Shown here in pieces: positions 25,357-39,300 of a stretch of DNA of 64,000 nucleotides. Position 1 is the first letter of the stretch; each line of letters opens with the position of its first letter. The notes beneath the pieces are model-generated. The model was given only the letters and a program-made list of their open reading frames with translations, was not told the DNA's origin and made no database searches. Where the stretch lies: NCBI RefSeq assembly GCF_040954835.1, contig NC_090703.1, positions 17,559,444 through 17,623,443 of the forward strand. The letters are read 5' to 3'. The DNA is from Lepisosteus oculatus. Lineage: Eukaryota; Chordata; Actinopteri; Semionotiformes; Lepisosteidae. Made by a program: the position numbers and the translations under genes.

Positions 25357-25547
25357 TCAGATAGGCTTTGTGGTGGTGTTGTAGACAAGGCGCTCGGTGT
25401 CTTCGGTGGTGGAAATGGTAGAGCCGTTAGCATTCACACGCGGCTGCCTTCTGGCCCGTTCTCTCTTATTCTTCAGGAAGCAATACCCTAAAATGGCCAG
25501 CACAATTGCTATGGCAACTCCAAGGAGAACAGCCACAGCAATGGAAC
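25357..25547 (-). CDS. spint1: spint1 coding exon 10: transmembrane segment, cytoplasmic tail and stop
   Basis: The last coding exon, 191 nt. It starts with a hydrophobic span ([20 protein letters not shown], then YCF) and a basic stop-transfer [12 protein letters not shown]. The tail contains [15 protein letters not shown] and ends TTTKPI with TGA at 25357-25359. The near match to human STTEDTEHLVYNHTTRPL shows that the conserved C-terminus is complete. The LVYN tyrosine is retained. Confidence 0.97.
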
Positions 25548-28500
25548 CTTAAAGAAGTAAGAACAAAAAAAAGAGAATCGATATTCACAAGTCACCACAG
25601 TACCAAAGAAAGTAAAATTTCCTTTCTGTTGATATATATTCTGTAGAATAAAGCCATTATAATTTTTTACCTTTTTTTTTTTTACCTTTTTCAAGCATTT
25701 AAAAATTAACACTTGAGATACCAGGGGGCTGTATGAAAACCTAATGTGAGGCAGTGAATGGAAGCATTTACTGTTAATTTGTTCAACATTAAGCACATTA
25801 TTCCAACATTTCTCACCTGATTGAGACTTGTCCGACTCCTGACGTTCAAATAATCCTCTTGCGAAGACATCTTTTTCTAAAAAAATAATTTTATTTTAAA
25901 TGAAGAAAATAAGCCTTGACACTGGCAGAATGTTCTCATTTCCAAGATAACATGAATTTAGCATTTTCTCACTGCATTCAAAATGCATTTTACTTTGTAC
26001 TGACATCAAGAGCTACATTTAAAAGGCCACATTTATTTTAATAGCATTACAAAAGGTGATCCACAAAAAATACCACAGAATACACAGAATGATTGTCCAA
26101 AGCATTGTTGTATTGTATTCAGTGATAGAACAAAATACAACAGTGGTTCTTTCTAAAAAAAATGCTTTAAAAGAAAAAAAATAGTTACAGAACTAAAACA
26201 GAACCTTTTGTTGCAACTGTTTTTGTTTCTATGTTGTTGACCACAAAACTGTGTGGGGAAAAGGATGTCACACCTGTTACTCCACTGCAGGCTTTCTGAC
26301 ATTCTTCCTCGGTCGCAAACCTGTTGTTACTGCCTTGACAGCCTCCAAAGTTGAAACGATGGCAGGTCTTAACCAGGGGGTCGTAGTACCATCGGGTCAT
26401 GCTAGCACGGCATGGACCGGTCATGGGAGGTTCAGTACAACGGACTGGAACAAAGAAAAGGTCCGTTTGTTTTAAAGGACAAGTAGGGAAGATTTTTTTT
26501 TTAAGTGGGGGGGGATAAGAATGATGCCACAAGGCAATATTTAAAAAGCGATCTGCGTTCCTGAATACAAGACTTTCAAATTGCTACTAACGTGCTGCAT
26601 CTCCCACTAGTTGAATCTTTAAGAAAAGCAAAAAGGGATCTTTTGTAAATTCTGCAAAACATGGCACAGAGAGAGAGTTCTGAATTATTCCTTTATAGAA
26701 TCATTCTGACCAACAGAATGACCTCTCATATGAGCACATTGGCTCAAAATAAATTATAATTTCCTTAAAAAACAAAAAATATTATTTATCCAATTAATCC
26801 ATCACATATTCGCATAGATATAACTTATAACATCTAACATAAATTGTGGATATTGTATATACTGTATATAATATAGATAAACAAACCATTAAAGGAAATA
26901 GGAAATGCTTCACATAATTAATGGCTTATTATTTGCTCATTCTTTTATGTACAGTGGTGGACACAGGTAGGAACAACAAATTTAACAATTCAAATAAACG
27001 TATATGGACAGCCCAAATCAAAAAGGATACTAATTTCAAATTTCAAAGTGCATGAAAAATACAAAAACTGCATAACGTAGGTTATGTAGAGCTCATTGTA
27101 AATGCTTTTGTTTTTTTAGCTATTCTTTATAGCTGCAGGGGTTTCTTAACCATTACTGTACAAATGCTAAAGAATGCAGGTATGGTCATCAAGAACATTG
27201 AATTATAATAGCAGTTATAATTTGTGTGGCTTTTAATATGTAAGCACTTGCAAACTACCTGTACGTCAGATATTAAAAATAACAACAGAACAGCAAACAT
27301 CTCATATATAACAATTCATTGTTGTTGAATCTGCATTAACGTTTTGAAATAAAAGTGGAATCTTTAACATCGAGTTCGGTCTCATATCTTTGCAATGCTA
27401 CAATGCTCCCCTAGCCATTGTAGAGTCCTTGTTAGCAGGTCAAGTAACTCATCACTAAATGCATCAACCACAACCGCAAAACATCTTTACGTATTTACAA
27501 TTGTAAATGCATCACATTTCCAATTAACATCACAAAATTTGCAATGATATATTGAATCGGTCTTATAATAAATTTAACAACCACCTAAATACCTAGTTCA
27601 TATAAATAATTTCAAAGATATATCATGGTACTATTATAAAAAAATAAAAACTGTCACTAGATCACTGGAGAAAACTTTAGTCTTGCCTTTTTCCTTTTCA
27701 ATGTCAATCTCCAAGAGACGGTTAAAGGTTCTATTGACTGTAAGAGAAGAACAGTTAAAACATTAGACATTATATTTTTACCATATCAGAGGATCAGGTA
27801 AAAATCTGGATATTGGTTAAAAATAATGATAAAATAGCATCCTAAATGACCACAGGGTGTAGACAATGAAAGGATTATAATTTTAGAAACCTGAATATGA
27901 ATGACAATATATTTGTAGTATGCTATAAACTGAAGTGAGCATTTATCCTTATGGTAATTATTTTTTAACTATAAAGCCAAGATTCAGAGAAAGAAACACA
28001 GAATGTTTACTATTATATCAATAAAAATAAACAGAATCCACACCTCTGCAAGTACAGACTTTTGGGACACATTCATAAAACAGGAACCACAATGCAAAGT
28101 TTTTTTCTTCTCTGAATAATTTAACAGACGGACAATCCTACAAATGTTTGCTGGACAGAATTATCCCTAAAAGGCTTAAGAACAACCCAAAAAACTCAAA
28201 GTGACAGAAAAATTTTTCAATCAAAAACATTCCTGCATTTTGGCTTATCTCACCTTCATCAAAATATATTTATTATGTGTTTTCTAAAATTAACAAAGTA
28301 TGTTTGTTCATACCTAGGACAAGGACTTCCAACCTTTCTGGGAGGATCAATTTAAAACATTTAACAAGACAAAAGGTTTTAAATAAATACATCAAATTGG
28401 AAAACTGAGCGGATAACCATTTTTAAATGCCACGTTTTTCCCTCAGAAGGAAACTATACTGTATTATTAAATGCAGATATTCACTGGTAAAAACAGTAGT

Positions 28501-31500
28501 GAGAATTCCAATTTTGAAATACGTTTGTAACTTACGGGACTGGCAAGAAGCCTCATCTGATCCATCGCTGCACTGCTCAATTTGGTCGCACTCCAAGTCA
28601 CCATTAATACAACAGCCATTAGCACAGTGGAACTGGGATGTTGAGCATGGAACAGTACAGTCTATAAGAGACAGGACATGAGGAAATACCTTTTGCCTTG
28701 TACATAACATCTAATTCATTTTATATGTGTATATATCAAATGTTAGCTGTTTCAGAAAGAGTGTCTATAACTCTCAACCATTCTTTTGCAATTTAACCAA
28801 AAAATGAGACATGATTTTACAAGTTAATGCTTTCAAAGACGGAGAGTGGTCAAAATGTGAGAAATGTTCAGATTTTCACCAAAATCTCTATGCTTACTTG
28901 ATAAATATATTAGTATATAATACTACACATACTTTATCATATGCTACTATGACTGATTCACCTATATTTTGGGAAAGCATCTTCAAGAACTCAAAGAGGA
29001 CTGAGCAGTAATGGTGGTGTGAAGCCAGTGCTCTTCACCCCTAATCTCATTACATTTATCATTCCAAAAAATAGGTTTGGAGCATTACTTTTAAAAAGAG
29101 TGTGATGTGACACATTTTCCGTCCCACAGCAGACATGCAAAGTATATTAAACAATGTCTGATAACAGGAAACAAACCATATTCACTTTAATTTTAAAGCC
29201 ATGAGCAATTTAATTTTTATTATATTGAAATCCATCAGTGGTCATGTAGTTCATGCCACAGCACAACATGCCAATGTAGGTTTGTGGAGGACTTGCTTAA
29301 ACACTTACCAGTAGGATGCAAAAATCCTCTACCTCCAGGCACCACTGGGGAATCAGTTGTAACTAAAAAACAAAACAAAAATATATCAGCTATCAGAGGG
29401 GAGGAGAACAGAGTGATGAAGCCACTTCATAGGCCAAGATTTGTAAAGACCAGGGGAAAATTTGGCCAGGACACCTGGGTTAATACCCCTACTCTCTTCG
29501 AGAAGCACCCTGGGATTTTTAATGAAAAATTTAGTTTAATCAGATGGTGCCTTTTTTACAGTATAGTGCCCCTATCACTATACAGGTGCATTAGGACCCA
29601 CACAGACTGCAGGGTGAGCTCCCCATGTTGACCCCACTCTTCCAGCAACAACCTTAACTTTCCCAGGGGTTCTCGCATCCTGGCCTTCTTAGCTTTAGTG
29701 GGTTATCAGTTGTGAGTTGCAGGGTGATATACAGTAGCTGCTGGCAAATAGCAGATTAAGCATTTCCTAATTGGATATTAGACTGTGCTGTCCTAATATC
29801 TGTCTTTCTTGGATATTGGATATTAGTGTGTCAAGTACACACTTCGGGCAGTTACTGAATGACATTTACCTTTCACCCCATCGCAAGCATTTAAGCAATC
29901 CTGCTCTGTCAAGTAATTGTTGCGGTTTTCCTTGCATCCCCCAAAAAGGAAATCTTTACACTTCTGGTTAGCAGCATTGTAGTACCAGCGAGGAAACGAG
30001 CCCCGACATGGGCCAATTTTCATTGGCGCAAGACAGTGATCTAGGGAAGAAACAAATTTAAAGTAGAAAACGAAATTGAAAGCTAATCCTGTAGCACATT
30101 AAAGCTCTTCTTGTTTCTGAAGTGTTCATGGTAAGAAATATAAACCAGCACAAAATAATGCACAAGGCCTATGTATTTTTCAAACCAGAGATATCAATTA
30201 TTGCTGATTTCAAATGAATGCCACATATTATGAATTGCAACTCATCTTAAGCACTGTCAGCCATGAGTTACTTCCAAATCCCTTCAGGTCTCTTATTCCT
30301 GTTCTGTGAGAATGGAATTTGCCATACTTGAGTAGTTTTCTTAACTTAACTCTTAACTTCTAACTTAAATTTTCAGCATTAATCAGCTTCACAAAAATGC
30401 CACATTATCCGGGTGAGGAAAAATGGGGCACATGTGTTTTCACAATGTTGGAACATGGCATAATTACTGGGTAATAAATGTGGCGTACACACTCTTCAAA
30501 CAATCAGTCCTGAAATTATTAATATCCCATCCAGGCTAAGAAGGAGTTCAAGCAAATGTTTTGTGAATCTAACAGATATTTTATAGGACTATTTCGTGAC
30601 AAATAGCATTGTTCCTGACACCTTTAATAATTACATAACTTAGTAGAAATAATATATGGTAGTGTTATATAAAGCCTAATTTTCACGTCGAGTGTTACAT
30701 AATTAGGGGGTGCCTGTATAAGGTCCTTCAATGACAAATTCCAAAGAATTCAAGGGCTGCAAGTTCAGCACACATGCAGCAGAGTTATGCAGGACAACAT
30801 GCAAAACGCAAATATCACTTTGCTTGCGTATAGTCTTCTACACGTCCAATATGAAAATTAAAACTAAAAACACCTAGGTATTTATGGTTTTCTATTATTT
30901 TTAGACACCTTTCACTTGTCAGCCATTTTATTTTAGTCCTGACTAAACATGGTCAGGACCAAGCATCTCATTATAACCACCACAGAGAACATTGGCCAAA
31001 ATAAATACAAATGTTTAGTTAAAGTATTTTTACTGTGATAATTAAGATACCAGCACTATGAATATAGTCCTTATCATCAAGCTTTAACAAGTAAAAGAAT
31101 ACATTAATCTCACTTTTGAATGTTTGTCCTTTTATCTAATGCAAATAAGAAATTAAAATTACACATACAAGTGTGCAAACACAGTATGATAATTTTCTAT
31201 GTACATGCCACTTCTGGCCCTTTTTAATCCTACTACGTTCAATTCTTCTGTTATATTTTATATCCATTATTTCTGTACTGTTTATTCATTTCCTAAAACA
31301 TGCATCATGCCAAAAGTCATTAATATGATATTTATGATATCTATGTTGTTTAACACTTCACAGTTCATTTAAGAAATGGAAGCACAGAAAAAGTTGCAGC
31401 ATTTCTGCCAGTAGAAAAAAAAAACAGGTTTACCTTGATTTTATACTCAAGTATAACATTAATACTAAACAACTTATCAAGAAGGTGAAATAGAAACTAA

Positions 31501-33273
31501 TCCCAAAGAGAAAGTAGCTTGGTATACACTCCCTCTACTCTAGAATTATTTATTAACATCGTTTCAACATATACAAGCCTACTTCAGGACGAATGCCAAC
31601 CAATATGTGACATTCATCACATTTTTGTTTGGTGGGATGTGTAGAGGAATTATTTATTCCTATTATTAAAAAAATAAATCTCATGGCACAGTGAAAAAGC
31701 AAAAAAAATCTTTTTTCAAAGCATAAGGTTTTGAAGAGAAGTAAAACAATACAACACAGACAGTGAAAACGCATTCATATTGGGTAGATTGGGTATATTT
31801 ATATCTATATTTACATCTGTACTTATATTCATGTGTGATACGATTTTTCTGCGTACTTTTCTGTTCTAGTTTGTTCTTTGTGTGTCCTGGACTGTGAGTA
31901 ACTCTTTTAGTGCACCCCTCACTGTATTGTATGTATTGTAGTATTATTATTATTATTATTGTTGTATCATTCGTTACACTGTGACTGTGTTGTCTGTGTA
32001 AAGCTGCTGTTGCACTGTAATTTCCCTCACGGGATCAATAAAGTATCTATCTATCTAGAAGGAAGCCACCAATATCAAACCTTGAACAAGAATCAAAGAA
32101 TCTGATCGACTTTTTATTTAAAACCAAGCCAAGTCCAGGTTCATCCAAGATTTTACATTTTTGGATAGGATCCGATCTAAAATATAAACTTTTGATTAAG
32201 TGTAAAGTATATTTTGTATCATAACTTTTAGGCCATTTGCGTTGCTAAAAGATAAACCTTGACCTTAGTATTCCAAATGCCCTCAAAGCATTTTTAATAA
32301 GCTACGAAAACATGTACAATTTGGGGATCATGAAAAAATATATTTAAAAAGAATATGTAAAATGAAAACTGCAATGAAAGTTTTGATCAAAAGCATCCAC
32401 GTAACCTAACCCAACCCTATCTTTTGTTTTATTAAACAAAAATGTTAATCTGAAATGGGTACTGATCAAGGTTATATTTCCTTAAAATCCATTTAAAATT
32501 TCAATTAAGTTGGGGGAATTTTTAGGTTTAGTTTCCAGTGAGTTGCAGATTTTATGTTGGAAATGTTTTGCTACACCTAACAAAAAATGCTGCCACCTCT
32601 GAAACTGAGAGCCCCGCACTATTACTCAGTGACTCAGCCCTGAAACCAGAAAAACCAGTTCCTTAGGACTAGGTGGAGAGTTTTGTAAGTCACTTCCTGT
32701 TTCAACATACACTGAGTTTGGAATGGACCGAATGCTCCATCCTGTATTTGATTCTGGGCTTGTTAGAATTTCTTTAGAAACCAGCCTCCAATTAAACTAC
32801 CAAGGAAATCAAAGTATTTAAATACAACCACACCCAATGCACCCCCTGTAGATTTGGGGTTAATGAATATTAACTGATATTAAATCAGGAATACTACTCA
32901 ACAGGAAAATGTATTCAGGAATGTTTATTGAGACATAGTTTTGGCATAACCTGCTTGACTGAGGGTCAACCCCCGGCCATAGAACAAGGAAGTTAGGATC
33001 CATGGGCAGAGTGAGGAGATAACCAAGGGGGAGCTATGAAGGTTACGATGGGAGGAGGGGTGGACAGAGGATCACAAGAAAGTTGTCTTACTCTGGTATT
33101 GATAGATTACTGTGATGTGGAAGATTATGAATAAGAGCAGTAAAGAGTTGTGAAGAACTTGGGTCCTGCTGTCCTTCCCAAACTTTCATTAAAAAAAAAT
33201 CAGTTGATAAAAAGCTCCAAGCTTATTTAAAACTAACGCCACAAAATGTTAATACTGGTGCAAAGCTGGGCGT

Positions 33274-33331
<58 letters not shown>

Positions 33332-36300
33332 TTGCTTTATTAGCCCTATACAATTTCTTGCATTAGGAATTAATCTTTTTCGTACCCCAGCTTGCTCTCC
33401 ATGAGACACAGACACACAGACAGGAAGAGAAGCTTGGGGTCAGAGCGCAGGGTTAGCCATTGTACAGCGCCCCTGAGCAGTTGGGGTTAAGGGCCTTGCT
33501 TAGGGGCCCAACAGAGTAGGATTCCTCTGCTAGCTGCAGGATTTGAAATGGCAACCTTCCAGTCACAGGCACAGATCCTTAGCCACAGAGCCACCACTCC
33601 ACCCTCATGGCTCATCAAATGGGCGCAAACAATTTAAAAGGGCAAAATTACTTTTAACGAATGAGTGAATAGTTACAGAACAACACTCAAATATAGAACA
33701 TGACTTACACCTGTTCATACAGGGGGATTTCAAGATGCCAGCAAACTATTTCCACGTTTTTTACAAGGCAAACATACTGGTCAAAGCTGCTTTCATGTTA
33801 CAGAAGATCTGATATTTTCATACTGGTAAAAATGGCTGATACTTTACCTTTAATTTCCTGCTTTGTTTTCTTTCGCTTTTAATAAAGCCTTAGCTAACAT
33901 GACATGTAGTCTGTAAACTGTTTAAATGTTAGTCTTGTTTCTTAGAAGTGGAATTCAAAATACAAAGTACAAGTGGGTGAACACTGAGACATGCAAATTA
34001 GACCTTATTTGCATTTAAACCCATACATTTTTCCATTAGGGTTTTAAGAAGGTTATAGCTAAACTACAAGATAAAACCCTCACCATTATAGACAAAAGGG
34101 AGAATTCAGGCAGTGACTTGGTAATAACTACCCATGACATTAAAAAAGGACATGGCTGAATTAACGTTAGTTCAGGAACGGTATAAGAAAGTGAACAACA
34201 AAAGCAAAAAAAAAAAGCACACAGTAGCACCGACAATGGAATTAGTGCTAAACATTCAAGCTATTTGATAATACACCCAAGGAGTTGTTTTAACTGACAA
34301 AAGTCCAAGCATATAGATATAGCAAGAATTCCTAAGCAGAACAGGGCTAGAATACCTAAATATATTTTTTTCTCCCCTGTTTTTAATAGTACCAATTTCT
34401 AGAAAGAAGGTCACTTCGTTGAAAAGAAGTGTCATTCTTTAAACTTTTCACCCATTAAGTAGATTGTAAAGTCAGATTCTAAATTGAAAAACGCTTATCA
34501 ATGACTCTTGCATACAAAGCGAAAAGAACTTATCTGTCCAAGACAGAAAGAGACAATTATTAAATTGAACTGGCATATGATATTTTTGACTAATATAAAT
34601 GCAGAGTATTGTATGCTTTGTGCCAAACACACAGTAAGCATCTCTCAAACAGCAAGCATCTCTCAATGTAATTTCTTTAGTGCTCAGCAAAGCAAATATT
34701 TTAGTTTATTTTTTGTTTCACAAAACAGGTTAAAATCATGAAGACTAAGACTAATTTCTATCCACCTTTGTTGTTAATTATACACGTCAGAACATCAAGT
34801 TTTACTGAAATTTGTAGTAAAACAAAGCCTTAACTATAACTAACTTTGTTAAAATTGCTGTTAGCTGTATTTCAAAAGTATGTTAAATTGCTTAAAGCCT
34901 CTGAACCTAAAAATGTCCCTAGTTTTTCCCTTAATTGGGTTCAAAAGTGTTGCAGAAAACAGCTTAACACACAGAAGACAATATCACAGTTCAGAAAAAC
35001 GGTATATATCCTTATGAGTGACTAATGGTTTAATCAAACAAATTTATCTTTAGCTATTGATTGAAGGTGCATTTTAAATACAATGGAAGACAACCTTGTG
35101 AGCAAGGTTGGTGCATATTGCTTTTCAGTCAAACAGTAGAATTACAGTATACATTAGAAATATACAGTAAATACAAACTAGGAGACTTGTCTCTCTTAGC
35201 AAATGGAGGAAGAATGATGTTTAAATGAATGTCTGACCTAGAGAACATCACATTCTGTCACAAAATGCTCTAATGACAGGGAATGTATAGTCTCATTTTT
35301 CGTTTCATGTAAACAAGCAGAATAATCCAACAGAATATGGCTCGAATTAAATACTTTTATAATATATATTGCAATGTGGCACATCTCTTTCTACAAATTA
35401 GAACTTTGATCAAAGTTCAACATTCACTTCTAAAACAAAAACACAAGCCTTGCTACTATTATATAAAACTGCTTTATTCACCTCATTCCAATCTATTTTA
35501 ATCTAATATACTTTGATAGCAATACTGTAGAATTACAATACCTTTATCTGTCATTTTTATTTCAAGATATAATAATTTATTTATGGTTTTCTATCCAATA
35601 ATGTATTTTACCAACAACTTAATTCCTGGAATTCTACATTAGTGATCTGAGCAGTTGACAATTACTCCATTTTAGTTTACTCCATTTTATGACAGTATTG
35701 AATGGTTTCTCAGCCTGGCCAAAATCCATTAGCCTCGATCTTAATAAATCCCAGCAATGACTCAAATTCAATCAATTAATTGATTTGAACTAAAATCCTT
35801 GTTGGAACAGTTTCAGAACACAGATTCTAGAAAAATCTGAAAGAAAGAATGCAAAACAATAATAATAAGGGAGTTATGCATTTATAAGGAACTGCATCAC
35901 TATAAATAAATATGTCGAAATTCTCAGACTGTTTTGTTTAAATGCAGGACAGGACATGCAACAATTTAATCAAAAGACTTTACAGCTATAGTCTTTAGTA
36001 TTGTAACAGTAAATATTTTTAACATTTTCTTCATATTACTATAGACTTTTTGTTAGAAAAGTTTTGCTGACTTTAAAAGTCAAATAATGTGTTCAGATTA
36101 AACTTTGAAAAGCAGAACCAGTCTCGTAGAACAAGATCAAAGAAGAACAACTCTTCTACTTCAAAATCCCTAAGGCATTTTTTTTCATAACAATGTCTTA
36201 TTAGAAATGTATTTTAAATGTTTCTGCCTTGTTATGGTGGAAATTCCTAACTAGCTGGTATTTTCAAAGATATCTCAATGTATACACTCAAGAAACAAAA

Positions 36301-39300
36301 AATGACATCATAAAAAATTACCAACTGCAGCCAATACAGACTGAAAGAGCTGGTGGAGCCAAACTGTTGTTGTATTATGAAGGAAATGTATAAAGTCCAA
36401 ATGTAAAAAGTCACATTTACAATACATCCTCAATAACTCTCAAACTAGAAAAGATAGGCTGTCCTGCTTGTTGAGGATTACAGTGTCTAAGTTTTCCCCA
36501 ACTCTTTTTGAAGCACCAGCGCCTGTAAAGCTGGAAGAAGTTGTTGCATCGGTCCAATCCAATCCAGTAATTAACTGGTTTAGCATATTAATAGCGGAGT
36601 TAAAATGATTTTCTTCAGACACCACAGAACTATGACCAAAGAAAAGACAGTCCTGGACTAAAACCATCTGACCTGATTCTAAATGAGCACTTTGGAAATC
36701 TTTGGTGGAAGAGAGTTGAATATGTGCAGCACTATCTTGTTTTAGTAGACTGCATCTGTGATTATGGGGTTTCTCTTTCCCACTGTAAGCATTTAGTCAT
36801 CTACTGTATCTCTCTAGATTGAACCTGTAGAGACTAATGCAGACCCCTATCTATCCCGAAGGCAAGGTGACTGCTGGAGTATTACAAAACAAATGTGGAA
36901 AAAAGGGACAGTAAGAGACTTCTTACTTCTAGTCCACAAAACAAGGAACCAGAAATTTAAATTCCCATCAATACTTTTGGACAGCCCTGCCCTAAGGGAG
37001 TCATTCAGACATGGAGAAGCTCTATATCTCTAAGATTAACTTTTATGAATAACAGAAAACATCCTTATAAATATAACAGATAATTTTTTTTCTTAGAATG
37101 AAACAGATTAAAACTATAAATTGATTTTAAAAAATTGAGCTCATAAATGGTTGGCTATATATTTATAAGAGACAAAAATACAAGCAAGACAGAATAAAGT
37201 TTTTGCTTTTAACATTTTACATACCCCTTTCTATGCCAATAATTAAATTCATATGCATAATGAAATGACTTTTTTATTAATAGAGATTCTCTAATAACTG
37301 AGATAGTTCTGATACACTAGAATGATAAATGTTTTATTTCATTTTTCAGATTAAATTGATTTTAAATAAGTGTAAAGATTTTGAAGGTCAAGAATAATGC
37401 TAGTTATTGCAAAAAAATAAAAAAACAAATGCCATTTCATCAAGTATCTACATGTGGGGGATTTGAAGTAGTCTAAGTTATAAATGTATTCTTGAGCTCT
37501 TTCAACAGACTGCTTTTGTCTGCAAGTTTTTTTCAATATTATACACAATGTAGACAATAGCTTTTCCTATACCTGCCGAGTACAGGGCTGATAAAAGTTC
37601 ATCTTAAATCAACAGAACAATACAATATTATGCATAGCTGCAAAACATGAAAATAAGAGTACAACCGGAAGGTCCAAAAAATCATTTAGGATTAAAAACA
37701 CGCTGCTAAGCCATGGTATTAAAATTGATTATTGATTGGTACCTGGGTACTTTCAATAAAAGGTCTGGATGAGCTCCTCAAGTCGATAAGCTACTAGCAA
37801 CCAAACATGCATGATGTACAAATGGCCCCCTATCACATGCAGCTTTCTTGCACTGTTAGAATTGTTCTGAAATGTAAAGCCATGCCATCCAAAACAAAAA
37901 TATTTCAGGATAATACCAATAATTACAGTAAAGCTTATCTATGTGATGTCTGGGCAATAGACAACAAAAGGACTCCTTAGCAGGAATGAAAAATCTGATT
38001 TTAATAATGCATTAAACAGGAATATGTACAGTAGTACATATTCTGCATTTAAAATGCATTAAAACTTTCATTGCAAAATTAGATATTACTACTTGTGAAA
38101 TGTGAAAAACATTTTTCCCCACTATATATTTGTGTAAAATATATTTGAGAACAACAATATAATTAATATTATAAAACTGGAATAAAATACTGTTACCTAA
38201 AACTAGCAAGTCATATTAAACAACCTAAATTAGAACTGTCAAAAACTGTGGGGAAAGAAAAGTGTCTTCTCAACTTAAATTGTGATATTTTTATGCACTT
38301 ATATAAAGACACATGGTAATTATTATACAGGCTTACAGTAGGTAATACACAGTATAAGCAATCAAACTGATCCTCATAAAGATCAAACCTCAAACAGAAT
38401 TGCACAAGGCAAACCAATGGGGGGGATTAAATTCAAACTTAGATGAAGAACACAAACATTATTGAAAAACTTCAGTCTCTCTCAGTGGTGATCAACTCTA
38501 GGCCTGGTATGAATAAACAAGCAACCCCAGAATGAATGACACTTTCATCTGGTTAACCCCAAACCCAAACTATGGTGGTTGTACAATACTCACTTTCTGA
38601 TTGTTCTGGTGTGAGCACAAGAATGTTCACTTGGGCGGAGTCAGACTGCCCAGCTTCATCCATCACTGAGAGCTGAAAGACGTACATCCCAGGTACGAGA
38701 CCAGTCACCTGAGCTTGGTCATCCAAATCAGTTTTCTAGGATGCATAACAAGAATTAATTGAGTCCAGCTTAGCTAAATTTCTTAAATAGTGTATGGTTC
38801 TCAATCAAATCTCCTAGCACTCTCAAAGTGTAACAGATGTAAATATCAGTAGGAACAAGTAATAGGTTTAATCCATGCTGAAAAAAGAAGAAAGAAAACA
38901 CAACGTTTCGGCCGTGGTGACACCTGAAAAAGGCTCCATGGCCAAAATGTTGTTTTCTTTTTTCAGCATGGAATAAACCTATTACTTGTTCCTTTGCAGT
39001 CTACGCATGCTGACGTAGTTACCCACCTGAACTAAATATCAGTAGTATATCTATCCTTATAGAAAACAGTATTATATCAGAAAACCCATACCTGATATTT
39101 ATCTCAGAGAAAATAAATGTATTAGAACCCTACAGAAGGTTAATACTGTAATGTAATTTTAATAGAACTTTGTTGAGGATGAAGGTAAAGAAACATAAGG
39201 ATACTTATAAGGATATAAATAATTCAAATGTAATCAATGTTGGTTATAATGTAAGACATTATTTGCTTAGCTAAACAGGATTTAATTCACTAAATTGTGT

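Larger units (their letters stand above)
30041..38593 (-). other. spint1: largest spint1 intron (8.55 kb)
   Basis: Between the PKD exon and the Kunitz 1 exon. Phase matches directly, and the protein aligns to human without a gap, so no exon is missing. It holds a LINE 3' tail (31845-32057) and a microsatellite plus tRNA-SINE (33274-33604). The rest is AT-rich with no recognised element. Confidence 0.8.

Noticed and set aside
33233..33415. Open frame with a run of tyrosines
   Set aside because: It is a translation of the (TAA)n microsatellite and SINE tail.
36440..36667. 75-codon minus-strand frame in the large spint1 intron
   Set aside because: Not flanked by acceptor/donor in a phase that fits spint1, and the protein aligns to human without needing an extra exon.
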